64,000 nt of DNA, taken from the NCBI GenBank assembly GCA_902635965.1, contig CACPQA010000007.1, forward strand, positions 19,310-83,309. The letters run 5' to 3'. The DNA comes from an uncultured Bacteroidota bacterium (GTDB taxonomy: Bacteria > Bacteroidota > Bacteroidia > Flavobacteriales > Flavobacteriaceae). Positions 57,472 to 64,000 of this stretch are shown piece after piece. Each line of letters starts with the position of its first letter. Position 1 is the first letter of the stretch. A program made the position numbers and the translations under genes. Below the pieces are notes generated by a model, which saw only the letters and a program-made list of their open reading frames with translations, had not been told where the DNA came from and ran no database searches.

Positions 57472-58251
57472 TTACTCTATAATTTCGCCTTTATCATTAA
57501 CTCTTATAATATTTTCCCAAATTATTTGTTCATACCATCCATCTGGGAAAGATTTAGCTATTGGCTCAATATTTAATTTTGATATATCAGTAATAGTAGA
57601 ATTAATTGATTGGAAAATATCATCTAAACTTTCGTATCCGTCAACGGTCATAACATTCCAACCATGCTTTGTCCCACGAGGATTTATTCTTCTAGCTACT
57701 CCCCAACTTTTTTGAGCCGTTTTTTTAGACTTTATAAGATTTTTAAAAAAAGGTAGCCATATAACCTTTTGCTGCGTACTAAAGTTTTTGGGGTTTTTTG
57801 ACATGGCCAAGTTGTGTACAGAGTATTTTATCTTTGTACCTTTTGGGGCGGACAAAAACTCGTCAAAATAAAGATTACTATTTCCTACCACGTATGAGCC
57901 CCACTTCTCTCTTCCGATTTCACTTAATTTAGGGGTGTATAATTGTTTAGAAGTTTGATCGAAATATTTTCCAATTGAATTGTATGCTTCTTTTCTTGAG
58001 TTTATGTCACCAAAAGAAATCCAAGTAATATAGCTAACATTGCTCTCCTCTTTACCAATTCTTCTGCTCATTCCCCAACCTCTAATAATTCCTTCTTTGG
58101 CAGCCTTTGACATTACCTTCGCAAACCACTCTTTTTCAGTTGCCTCGTATATGTTGGTTTCATTATATGGAACTGAGAAGTGCCACATGTCGACATATTG
58201 AGAGAAACTAACTACAGGAAATAATAATATTAAATAAAGTAGTTTTTTCAT
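57472..58251 (-). CDS. Secreted protein of unknown function (possible alpha/beta-barrel type)
   Basis: A 259-residue protein from ATG at 58251 (open frame from 58266) with a signal peptide (MKKLLYLILLFPVVSFSQ). Two similar halves are suggested by repeated WG-x-R pieces (RGWGMSRRIG near 56-65; KSWGVARRINPRG near 186) and by the similar W-rich ends. It may be a double dimeric alpha/beta-barrel (ABM/NIPSNAP-like) protein. I do not recognise a family. It precedes the first serine hydrolase. Confidence 0.7.
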   Translation of the reverse strand: MKKLLYLILLFPVVSFSQYVDMWHFSVPYNETNIYEATEKEWFAKVMSKAAKEGIIRGWGMSRRIGKEESNVSYITWISFGDINSRKEAYNSIGKYFDQTSKQLYTPKLSEIGREKWGSYVVGNSNLYFDEFLSAPKGTKIKYSVHNLAMSKNPKNFSTQQKVIWLPFFKNLIKSKKTAQKSWGVARRINPRGTKHGWNVMTVDGYESLDDIFQSINSTITDISKLNIEPIAKSFPDGWYEQIIWENIIRVNDKGEIIE

Positions 58252-58297
58252 TTTGATTTTATTCATGATTAAATTTTAAATTTAAAAAAAAATCAAT

Positions 58298-59758
58298 CTA
58301 ATTCAAATCAGAAACATTCTTCCCATAAAAAGTATAAATGTTTTGATGTCTTTTAAAACCGGTGACAATATTTTTCTCATCCCTTATAATGTACAAATAC
58401 TCACCCAAGTCATCATTTTTTAATATTCTTCTAAAAACATCTTTTTTTACTGGCTTAAATCTAGTTATGTTTGCAGAATTACTAGGGAGAGACAATAATG
58501 CAATATTTTCACCCCAAGAAGAAAGATAGTTTTCTGTATTCCAAGGCAAAGATTTGTAGTAACCACTAATTTCCTCAAATAAATTTGAGTTTTTATTATC
58601 TACTTGTTTTAATTGATCCATTAGATTTTTTATTCCCCTGGTGTATTTTGATGGTGTAAGACCCCTCGCATTAATTAAAGCGATAAACGCCTTCCTTCCT
58701 TTAGGATCAAGAGTTAATTGTGTTTTATATCCTGGACAAGATCCTCCGTGACCAACTAGGTTTTCATTATTTTGGCTGTAGATTTCAAAACCAAGACCCC
58801 TTTTCACATTACTTAAGCTATCAGTAAATTGAATTTGGTGCATTTGCGACAGTAAATCTTTAGGTAGAATTCCGGATTTATCTTTCCCAGACAACAAATT
58901 TAGTTGCCATACAGCAAATTTTGCTAAATCATTAGCATTTGATGTAAATCCTGCTGCTGGATCTATTCCTAAAGCATTAAAGTAAGGAACAATTTCTCTT
59001 TTTCTTTTTCTAGTTTCAGCTCCATATCCAATAGTTAATTCTTTTCCATACTGTGTTCTATCCATGAAGGTTTTGGTGCTACTCATACCTAAAGGATTTA
59101 AAATTTTATCAGAAATATATTGATTGTATGGGACTCCCGATATCTCCTCGATTAGATAACCTAAAAGTGTTAGACCCAAGTTACTATATTGAAAATATTT
59201 ATCCGCAGGATACAATGTTTTTTGCTCAGAAAGTTCTTTTATGACCTCATTTTTCGTTGGAAAACTTAAATCAATGTTTGACCAATATGGTTGATTCGAC
59301 TCTCTTGGTAATCCTGAAGAGTGCGTTAAAATATTTCTAATTGTTATAGGAGAACTATCCGGATACATTTGAACCAAATCAAAAAAAGGTAGATGTTTTT
59401 TTAAAGGGTCATCAAGATTAATCTTTTTTTCATTTAGTAGTTGCATAATACCTATTGAAGTAAATAATTTTGATATGGAACAAATACTAAATAAAGATCT
59501 TATGGTAATCTTTCCATTATTTTGATTTTCACCTATCGACTTACTCCAATCAATTTTGTCTTTGTTTACTACAGCAACCGAAAACCCAGGAATATTATAA
59601 TAATCTATTTCAGATTCTAACCAAATCTCCACCATTTTGTAGACATCCAAATAATTTTTAGAATCATGGTTATCTTCTTCACTTTTAACAGAATCAATAC
59701 CTGAACTAACACAACCTAGTAAAAGTGAATAAAAAATTAATAAAAAAAATTTTCTCAT
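58298..59758 (-). CDS. Serine hydrolase lipoprotein, class C beta-lactamase fold
   Basis: A 486-residue lipoprotein (lipobox SLLLGC, Cys16). All three family motifs are intact: SISK (SxxK) in LFSICSISKLFTSI, YSN in YFQYSNLGLTLLGY, and HGG in VGHGGSCPGY. Insertions between motifs are normal for D-aminopeptidase/esterase-type relatives. A C-terminal extension of about 100 residues looks like a small beta domain. Substrate unknown; it pairs with the unknown secreted gene upstream (59952-60638). Confidence 0.9.
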   Translation of the reverse strand: MRKFFLLIFYSLLLGCVSSGIDSVKSEEDNHDSKNYLDVYKMVEIWLESEIDYYNIPGFSVAVVNKDKIDWSKSIGENQNNGKITIRSLFSICSISKLFTSIGIMQLLNEKKINLDDPLKKHLPFFDLVQMYPDSSPITIRNILTHSSGLPRESNQPYWSNIDLSFPTKNEVIKELSEQKTLYPADKYFQYSNLGLTLLGYLIEEISGVPYNQYISDKILNPLGMSSTKTFMDRTQYGKELTIGYGAETRKRKREIVPYFNALGIDPAAGFTSNANDLAKFAVWQLNLLSGKDKSGILPKDLLSQMHQIQFTDSLSNVKRGLGFEIYSQNNENLVGHGGSCPGYKTQLTLDPKGRKAFIALINARGLTPSKYTRGIKNLMDQLKQVDNKNSNLFEEISGYYKSLPWNTENYLSSWGENIALLSLPSNSANITRFKPVKKDVFRRILKNDDLGEYLYIIRDEKNIVTGFKRHQNIYTFYGKNVSDLN

Positions 59759-59866
59759 GAATGTTATGTTTTTAAATTATATGAAAAGGTTGATTTTCTT
59801 CCGTGTTTACCAGATTGATTATTTTTTCAAATCTTAAAATACGCATCCTTTAGTATGGTTATTTAG

Positions 59867-59917
59867 CAATATACTAATAAGTCCATGAACTTTAAAGAAA
59901 GGATCTGCAAATGATAT
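59867..59917. repeat. Intergenic repeat, copy A
   Basis: A 51-base stretch about 80% identical by eye to 60666-60716 (shared CAATATAC, AATAA, TCC, TGAACT, AAAGAAA, GGAT, ATGATAT blocks with two small gaps). It lies upstream of the serine hydrolase lipoprotein on the minus strand, close to a terminator. Confidence 0.65.
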
Positions 59918-59923
59918 AAAAGA

Positions 59924-59946
59924 AGACCCTCCACTAGGGAGGGTCT
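59924..59946 (-). terminator. Terminator after the secreted unknown gene (59952-60638)
   Basis: Nine-base-pair stem AGACCCTCC/GGAGGGTCT (59924-59932 with 59938-59946), five-base loop ACTAG. Just after it on the minus strand comes CTTCTTTTATAT. It lies six bases from the stop of the 59952 gene and separates it from the downstream hydrolase. Confidence 0.8.
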
Positions 59947-59951
59947 AATTT

Positions 59952-60638
59952 TTAGTCATATCTAGCTATTACTTTTCGAGAAAAACTCACATTTACCTGC
60001 CATCCTCCACTTTCTTCAGAAAATTCTGACCATTCTTTTGAGTCCCAAATCTTGTTGAGGCCTTCAATTGTGCTCTTATAATCCTTGCCAATATTTACCC
60101 CTATAATTGATGAGTTATACATCCTATTTAAAAAGGGTGTTGCTATCAAATGTCTAGAACCTTTAACATTTAATTTTTTCATCATTTTGTCCCAAGATTT
60201 TATAAATTGTTGTCGGCTTTTTGGAGTCACTCCATAAACAATTTGGTAGTCCTGATCCTTATCGCTTGTTGCATCGCCATCTGCTGAAACTATATCCCCA
60301 GTATAATCTTGCTTAAACTCAGATATTTCCCATAAACTTTTCCAAAAAACTGTTGAATCCGAACCCTTAAAATATTCTCCATTAAAACCATTATTTAATT
60401 GATCAATCAAGCCGATCCATACGATAGTGTGAGAACTTAATATGTTAAAATCTCCAATCTGATTTCTAAAAATTAATACAGACATTCCTTCTGTATCATA
60501 TTTTTCAAAATAATTATCAAAAATTGTTTTTACATCTTTTTCTCTGCCTCTTTCAACTTCTATATCCATAGCATAAAAATGTTGGCCATAAGAAATTGTT
60601 GAAATTAAAATGAATATGTAAACTAAAATATTTTTCAT
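59952..60638 (-). CDS. Secreted protein of unknown function
   Basis: A 228-residue protein from ATG at 60638 (open frame from 60668) with a signal peptide (MKNILVYIFILISTISYGQ). Mature protein is Trp- and Asp-rich (VFWKSLWEISEFKQDY, SADGDATSDKDQDY) and could be two alpha/beta halves, like the protein at 57472, but residue-level similarity is weak. No family recognised. It stands upstream of the serine hydrolase in the same arrangement as the second pair. Confidence 0.68.
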   Translation of the reverse strand: MKNILVYIFILISTISYGQHFYAMDIEVERGREKDVKTIFDNYFEKYDTEGMSVLIFRNQIGDFNILSSHTIVWIGLIDQLNNGFNGEYFKGSDSTVFWKSLWEISEFKQDYTGDIVSADGDATSDKDQDYQIVYGVTPKSRQQFIKSWDKMMKKLNVKGSRHLIATPFLNRMYNSSIIGVNIGKDYKSTIEGLNKIWDSKEWSEFSEESGGWQVNVSFSRKVIARYD

Positions 60639-60665
60639 TATAATTAATTTATGATTAATAATATT

Positions 60666-60716
60666 CAATATACAAATAACTCCCTGAACTAAAGAAAAGG
60701 ATGTACCTATGATATG
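60666..60716. repeat. Intergenic repeat, copy B
   Basis: Partner of the copy at 59867-59917 (about 80% identity by eye). It sits 28 bases upstream of the secreted unknown gene on the minus strand. Together with the weaker copy at 57197 it suggests shared promoter or leader sequence, or repeated duplication. Confidence 0.65.
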
Positions 60717-60852
60717 GAGGCACCTCTTCCAAAGGGTTATTATCTACATCTTTGGTTTCTATGCCACACAATAGGAAAAAGTGAAGATTTTAGATCTGAG
60801 CATAATACCCCATAGATCTCTTTCTAATTTTGAAATAGCTTGTATCTAATAA
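60717..60852. other. Non-coding gap after the SGNH gene
   Basis: About 136 bases between repeat copy B and the end of the SGNH hydrolase gene. No ORF and no clear hairpin terminator seen. Confidence 0.4.
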
Positions 60853-61950
60853 TCAATCTTGTTTTATTAAACCAAGCTTTTTGAAATTTTCTATTAAAAA
60901 ATCTGCATATCTTATAAAGCCAACATCAGTAAAATGAACTCCGTCAACTGTTCCCTCTTGATCATCACCTAACGCATTTAAAGTCTCAAAATAGAAAAGG
61001 TTATCGTATCCATTATCAATCATTTTTTTGTATTCTATCTTTAAAGCATTATCCATTCCTTTGCCCCATTCCAAAACCTTATTATTTAAAACAGAAAAAG
61101 TAGCTTTAAATAAGTCTACAAGAATTATTGGAGTATTAGGGTTTTTCTTTCTTATGGTGTCTATTAGAGGAATTGTGCGTTCCGAAATATCGCGTGGAGA
61201 TGACATATTTGGCATACATTCAATTACATAAATTTTTGCATCAAATTCTGAAATTAGTTTAGCTATAGGCTCTTCCATCTTGCCATTTCCGCTGAATCCG
61301 AAATTAAGTATATCCCTATCTAATTTACGATTCATAATATTAGTGTGAGCCATTCCTGGACGTGATGCGCAACCTCCTTGTGTAATACTTGTCCCGTAAA
61401 ATACTATCGGTTTTTTAAAATTTCGGTCAGGAACTATTATGAAACTACTTGAGTCAATTCCAATTTCAATGTTCTTTACTCCATCATACAGAGGTAGATA
61501 GACTTTATATTCTCTTTCCTCTACAGTCATGTTCTCGACAAGAGTATACTCATTTAATTTTCCGCTGGGTCGCCCTGTATTTAAATATTGCCATTTATCT
61601 TTATTTCTGAAATATAAATCCACCCCTTTAATTCCTGTCTCAGGCATATGATCCATTTTTAGGTCATTCAAAATCTCCCACTTTACATTTATTATTGATG
61701 AGTTGGTGATAAAACGAATTGATAATCCAGTAGATGATTTTGACAACTCCCATACTTCCTCTCTTATAATATCTTTGTAGGAGGCAGGTAACCGATCGTA
61801 TCTGTTCTCTTTTAAGGAATCAGCAATTATAGTTCCTTCAAGCCTAAAGAAATCTTTTCCGTGAAAAATTATTTCACTTGATTCTTGAGAATTATCCTGT
61901 CCAAAAAAATTAAAGGTGCAGAGAAGTAATAGAAAAATTACCTTTTTCAT
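60853..61950 (-). CDS. Secreted SGNH/GDSL-family hydrolase
   Basis: A 365-residue protein with a signal peptide (cut near NFFGQ). Residues about 25-175 form a beta-sandwich-like N-terminal domain of the SGNH-associated type. The C-terminal SGNH domain has block I YGTSITQGG with Ser188, block II Gly in FGFSGNG, block III region IECMPNMS, and the block V pair Asp336/His339 in DGVHF. Such enzymes deacylate sugars or lipids; the acyl substrate is unknown. It is the upstream-most gene of the secreted-hydrolase block. Confidence 0.9.
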   Translation of the reverse strand: MKKVIFLLLLCTFNFFGQDNSQESSEIIFHGKDFFRLEGTIIADSLKENRYDRLPASYKDIIREEVWELSKSSTGLSIRFITNSSIINVKWEILNDLKMDHMPETGIKGVDLYFRNKDKWQYLNTGRPSGKLNEYTLVENMTVEEREYKVYLPLYDGVKNIEIGIDSSSFIIVPDRNFKKPIVFYGTSITQGGCASRPGMAHTNIMNRKLDRDILNFGFSGNGKMEEPIAKLISEFDAKIYVIECMPNMSSPRDISERTIPLIDTIRKKNPNTPIILVDLFKATFSVLNNKVLEWGKGMDNALKIEYKKMIDNGYDNLFYFETLNALGDDQEGTVDGVHFTDVGFIRYADFLIENFKKLGLIKQD

Positions 61951-62007
61951 CGTGTTGGTTTATCAAAAATAAAGTTACAAAAAAAGATCTGTCACTTGGA
62001 GAATATT

Positions 62008-62023
62008 TCCTCTGTGGAATGGG
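62008..62023 (+). repeat. 16-bp inverted repeat, left arm
   Basis: TCCTCTGTGGAATGGG, the exact reverse complement of 63624-63639. Imperfect similarity extends several bases beyond on both sides. The arms enclose about 1.6 kb holding tRNA-His, a coding remnant and a lipoprotein gene. Confidence 0.7.
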
Positions 62024-62216
62024 GATTGTTTTATGGTTATTTAACCTAATTAGGCAGAGTTGGTGGATGTCGCTACAATCTTTTTGAAGAAATGATAGTC
62101 TTCTAGAAAAAATGGAAAATAAGTGGAAAAAGGAACTAAAAATTCGTAAATTATATTAATTAGAATGATTGGAATAATGTTTCTATTTTTTCTAGACGCA
62201 GCTGGGTAGAGCCCAT

Positions 62217-62240
62217 AAAAAAAGGGAGATCTACTCTCCC
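62217..62240 (-). terminator. Terminator of tRNA-His
   Basis: On the minus strand a six-base-pair stem GGGAGA/TCTCCC (62235-62240 with 62224-62229), loop GTAGA, followed by a run of seven T (62223-62217). It lies seven bases past the tRNA 3' end. Confidence 0.85.
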
Positions 62241-62247
62241 CTAGTTG

Positions 62248-62321
62248 GGTGGAAGATCGGTCTCGAACCGACGACCTCCTGAACCACAATCAGGCGCTCT
62301 AACCAACTGAGCTACAACCAC
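62248..62321 (-). tRNA. tRNA-His (GUG) with two acceptor-stem mismatches
   Basis: A 74-base cloverleaf. D-arm AGCTCAGTTGGTTAGAGC, anticodon stem CCTGA/TCAGG with loop TTGTGGT (anticodon GTG), T-arm GTCGG/CCGAT with TTCGAGA, discriminator C, and an extra G encoded just upstream (62322), as tRNA-His needs. The acceptor GTGGTTG against CTTCCAC leaves two adjacent T-T mismatches (positions 5-68 and 6-67). CCA is not encoded. Identity is sure; full function is slightly less sure. Confidence 0.9.
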
Positions 62322-62530
62322 CATACAAAGTAAAAATAAGCTAATTTAAAATCCCTTCAAAATAAAGATTTGGTTATTACATAATGCCCTTTATGTCTTT
62401 TACCACTGGTGGCCTTTCAACAGTAAAACCTTCTGCGGCAAAAACAATTTAAAATAACAATACTAAAAAATTACACTAACTCAAAAGAACAAATCAAATT
62501 CAAATTTTTGACTTGTCAAATTTAATACTT

Positions 62531-62563
62531 TGACAGTTTTTTGACAGTTTTTTGACAGTTTTT
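62531..62563 (+). repeat. 11-bp tandem repeat (TGACAG + T5), three units
   Basis: Three in-phase units of TGACAGTTTTT starting at 62531, 62542 and 62553. The period of 11 is close to one DNA turn, so TGACAG sites fall on one face of the helix. It lies about 210 bases before the lipoprotein start. Confidence 0.8.
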
Positions 62564-62642
62564 TATCGTTAGTAAAACGGGGATAATTATAGTGCTTTAC
62601 AATAGGTTCAACTCTAATTGATTGTTTTAACTAGTGTTATTG

Positions 62643-62668
62643 CCAAAATCAATTCAAAATGATTTTGG
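62643..62668. repeat. Nine-base inverted repeat CCAAAATCA/TGATTTTGG
   Basis: Arms at 62643-62651 and 62660-62668 with an eight-base spacer ATTCAAAA, about 100 bases upstream of the lipoprotein start. Could be an operator or weak hairpin; no T run follows. Confidence 0.5.
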
Positions 62669-62769
62669 AATGATTTTTGAAATTAAATCTAGATGTTTGA
62701 AAACTTTTTAAAAATATTATTCTTAAATATTGTTTCTTCTTGTGTGAATTAACAATTGATAGTGTCTTT

Positions 62770-63594
62770 ATGAGATATCTATTTAAATTACTTATACTAA
62801 TCCTCTTGTTTTCATGTAACAAAAACGAAGAACCTAGAGAACAGGTTGCACAAGATACTCTTGTGTCGGCTTTTTTTGGACTTGATAATGTAATACCAGG
62901 TCTATTGTGTAATCAACCAGGAAATCTTTTAGATGGTATGCCTGTTAATTTTAAATTCCCATTAGATGCATCCAGTTTATCAGAAACTGATTTTGAAGTT
63001 TTAGATAGCTTTGGAAATATTCATACCCCAATTTGTGTTTCTTTGGCCCCAGCTAATGAAAACGGAGAAAATCGAACTGTGCTTCTGTTAGGTGAATTTG
63101 GCACCGCTGTTACCAATCCACCTGTTGAGGTTAGAGTTGTAGGGGATTTATTTACAATTGATACTTTATCTGGAGAGTCAGTTTGTTCAGAAATAATAAA
63201 CCTAAACGGAATCACCACCACGAATATTATTCCGCTTGCTGATGGACCAAGTTTATTCTTTGCACAAAGAATTGATGACAATCTGAATGAATGTAATTCA
63301 GGAATACAAACGATTCAAGTTGCTTGGAATGGTGGTATTACACCGTATATAAATGGTGATAACGAATCTGACTTATTTCAGTACTATGTTGGCTATTCAG
63401 ACAGTACTGGAGGTCTAATACCGCATAAACCCATTTCGATAGCAGATATAAACGACAACGACAACTTTCACCAACTTTGTTTTTCTACAAGTGATGAAAT
63501 TGTTAAAATTTCAATGATGGCTAACACGGTCGAAGACCCAAATCACGACCCAAATTTATACAGCGAAATTTATGTTAGCTCCTGTATCCGGTGA
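62770..63594 (+). CDS. Lipoprotein of unknown function
   Basis: From ATG at 62770 (open frame from TTG at 62740) a 274-residue lipoprotein (MRYLFKLLILILLFSC, lipobox Cys16). The mature part looks like two beta-rich, Ig-like segments: an N-terminal one with LLDGMPVNFKFPLDASSLSE (cf. extracellular sensing domains) and four cysteines (CNQPG, CVSL, CSEI, CNSG, plus LCFS and SCIR near the end). No family recognised. It stands alone and lies between the 16-bp inverted repeats. Confidence 0.72.
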   Translation: MRYLFKLLILILLFSCNKNEEPREQVAQDTLVSAFFGLDNVIPGLLCNQPGNLLDGMPVNFKFPLDASSLSETDFEVLDSFGNIHTPICVSLAPANENGENRTVLLLGEFGTAVTNPPVEVRVVGDLFTIDTLSGESVCSEIINLNGITTTNIIPLADGPSLFFAQRIDDNLNECNSGIQTIQVAWNGGITPYINGDNESDLFQYYVGYSDSTGGLIPHKPISIADINDNDNFHQLCFSTSDEIVKISMMANTVEDPNHDPNLYSEIYVSSCIR

Positions 63595-63623
63595 GAATTG
63601 AGTTTAATAATACTTAATAAAAA

Positions 63624-63639
63624 CCCATTCCACAGAGGA
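63624..63639 (-). repeat. 16-bp inverted repeat, right arm
   Basis: CCCATTCCACAGAGGA on the plus strand, the exact reverse complement of 62008-62023. It lies 30 bases after the lipoprotein stop. Confidence 0.7.
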
Positions 63640-63698
63640 GATGTAAGAGATTTTATTGAGGGAGGGGGTCGAATTTCAAGTTCATTATTTTGAACTAT

Positions 63699-64000
63699 TC
63701 AACAACAATCCGATTCAGGATTACAGCTTAAACCACTTGCATTAAGACGTACACGAGGCTTTTCTTGCGATATGCCGCATTTGTCTTGAGCAAGGCAAGT
63801 CGTATGAGTGTTTATAAGTTGAAAAACAGAGCCGTCAAAGGCTAATTTAAAAAGACCAATAGTGCTTTGTTGGTATTCTACTTCCACATCGATATTTGAA
63901 AATTCAAACTGTTTATCAGCTAATTTTAGTATATCTAAAACTTTATCAGGCTTTAGCCTATGGTCTTTATCTGAGGCTACCCAAAGCTGTATGCTTAGTT
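63699..64000 (-). CDS. DUF6428-like protein, C-terminal part (cut by window edge)
   Basis: The frame stays open from the stop at 63699 to the window end; the in-frame GTG at 63887 is not a real start. About 100 residues are visible: LWVASDKDHRLKPDKVLDI, then IDVEVEYQQSTIGLFKLAFD and a cysteine-rich end (CLAQDKCGI, ESDCC). This pattern, with the final CC, resembles DUF6428 proteins, which I recall in arsenic-resistance operons of Bacteroidota next to ArsR and a low-molecular-weight phosphatase/ArsC. No ars gene follows within the window. Family call is by recollection. Confidence 0.65.
   Translation of the reverse strand, partial: LSIQLWVASDKDHRLKPDKVLDILKLADKQFEFSNIDVEVEYQQSTIGLFKLAFDGSVFQLINTHTTCLAQDKCGISQEKPRVRLNASGLSCNPESDCC

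Larger units (their letters stand above)
62322..62769. other. Sparse intergenic region upstream of the lipoprotein gene
   Basis: About 450 AT-rich bases. On the minus strand 62377-62448 encodes a protein-like end, IVFAAEGFTVERPPVVKDI then KGIM and a stop, bounded upstream by a stop; it may be a gene remnant. Further right are the 11-bp tandem repeat and a nine-base inverted repeat. No intact gene. Confidence 0.5.

Noticed and set aside
62050..62289. 79-residue minus-strand ORF covering tRNA-His
   Set aside because: Its start region is the tRNA itself and the rest is the terminator and AT-rich spacer.
62531..62563. CRISPR array
   Set aside because: Units are only 11 bases, contiguous, and without spacers or cas genes.
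61951..64000. Integrated element or prophage at tRNA-His
   Set aside because: No integrase, transposase or phage gene, and no direct repeat of the tRNA 3' end seen.

Overview
The window reads as an AT-rich chromosomal segment of a marine-type Flavobacteriia bacterium (Bacteroidota). The reasons are two SusC/SusD pairs, PorT-like and type IX secretion-like proteins, transketolase split into two genes, Bacteroidota-style -7 boxes (TAnnTTTG), genes without Shine-Dalgarno sequences, and many lipoproteins with short flavobacterial signal peptides. I see no insertion sequence, integrase, prophage or CRISPR array.

Region 1 (1-27290) is core genome. It holds trmD, rplS, icd, murQ and thrS-infC-rpmI-rplT on the plus strand. 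The minus-strand run tgt-lptF/G-eamA-accA-dnaB follows. After it come the transketolase pair with an outer-membrane protein, an FKBP lipoprotein, an S4 protein/phosphoribosyltransferase/aroK group, and a tRNA-Lys/tRNA-Lys/tRNA-Leu cluster. A short carotenoid cluster comes next: a CarH/LitR-type MerR regulator, crtB and crtZ, without crtI or a cyclase. Then two SurA/parvulin-type chaperone genes, guaB, a LysE exporter, and a DUF3050/M28 peptidase/outer-membrane protein operon closed by a strong terminator.

Region 2 (27300-55752) is accessory, all on the minus strand, and concerns the cell surface. Read 5' to 3' it starts with SusC2-SusD2. Past a hairpin come three ~1090-residue FG-GAP/ASPIC-UnbV (CRTAC1-like) lipoproteins with a small unknown lipoprotein between them. 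Next is a block typical of Planctomycetes: a PSCyt1-DUF1549-LamG-DUF1553 lipoprotein, a Tat-exported DUF1501 protein, a Tat-exported NHL beta-propeller, and a DUF2231/haem c/leucine-rich-repeat membrane protein. A vanadium-haloperoxidase-fold lipoprotein and SusC1-SusD1 end it. There is no recognisable glycoside hydrolase, polysaccharide lyase or sulfatase, so this is not an ordinary polysaccharide utilisation locus. A TonB-dependent uptake plus extracytoplasmic haem-redox module of unknown substrate fits better (inference).

Region 3 (55970-64000) has two serine beta-lactamase-fold hydrolases alternating with two secreted proteins of unknown function, a secreted SGNH hydrolase, a single-stop gene remnant, and related repeats in the intergenic gaps. 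It ends with a tRNA-His that has two acceptor mismatches, a sparse stretch with an 11-bp tandem repeat, an unknown lipoprotein, and the C-terminal end of a DUF6428-like protein cut by the window edge.

Best leads: the planctomycete-like cassette joined to SusCD, a haloperoxidase-like gene and an UnbV triplet; the serine-hydrolase/unknown-protein cassettes with shared upstream repeats; the crt cluster lacking crtI under a B12-type regulator; an apparent AUA start in infC; and a Tgt without its zinc cysteines. Starts were moved from the longest open frame where a signal peptide or family N-terminus fits better; each entry says so.
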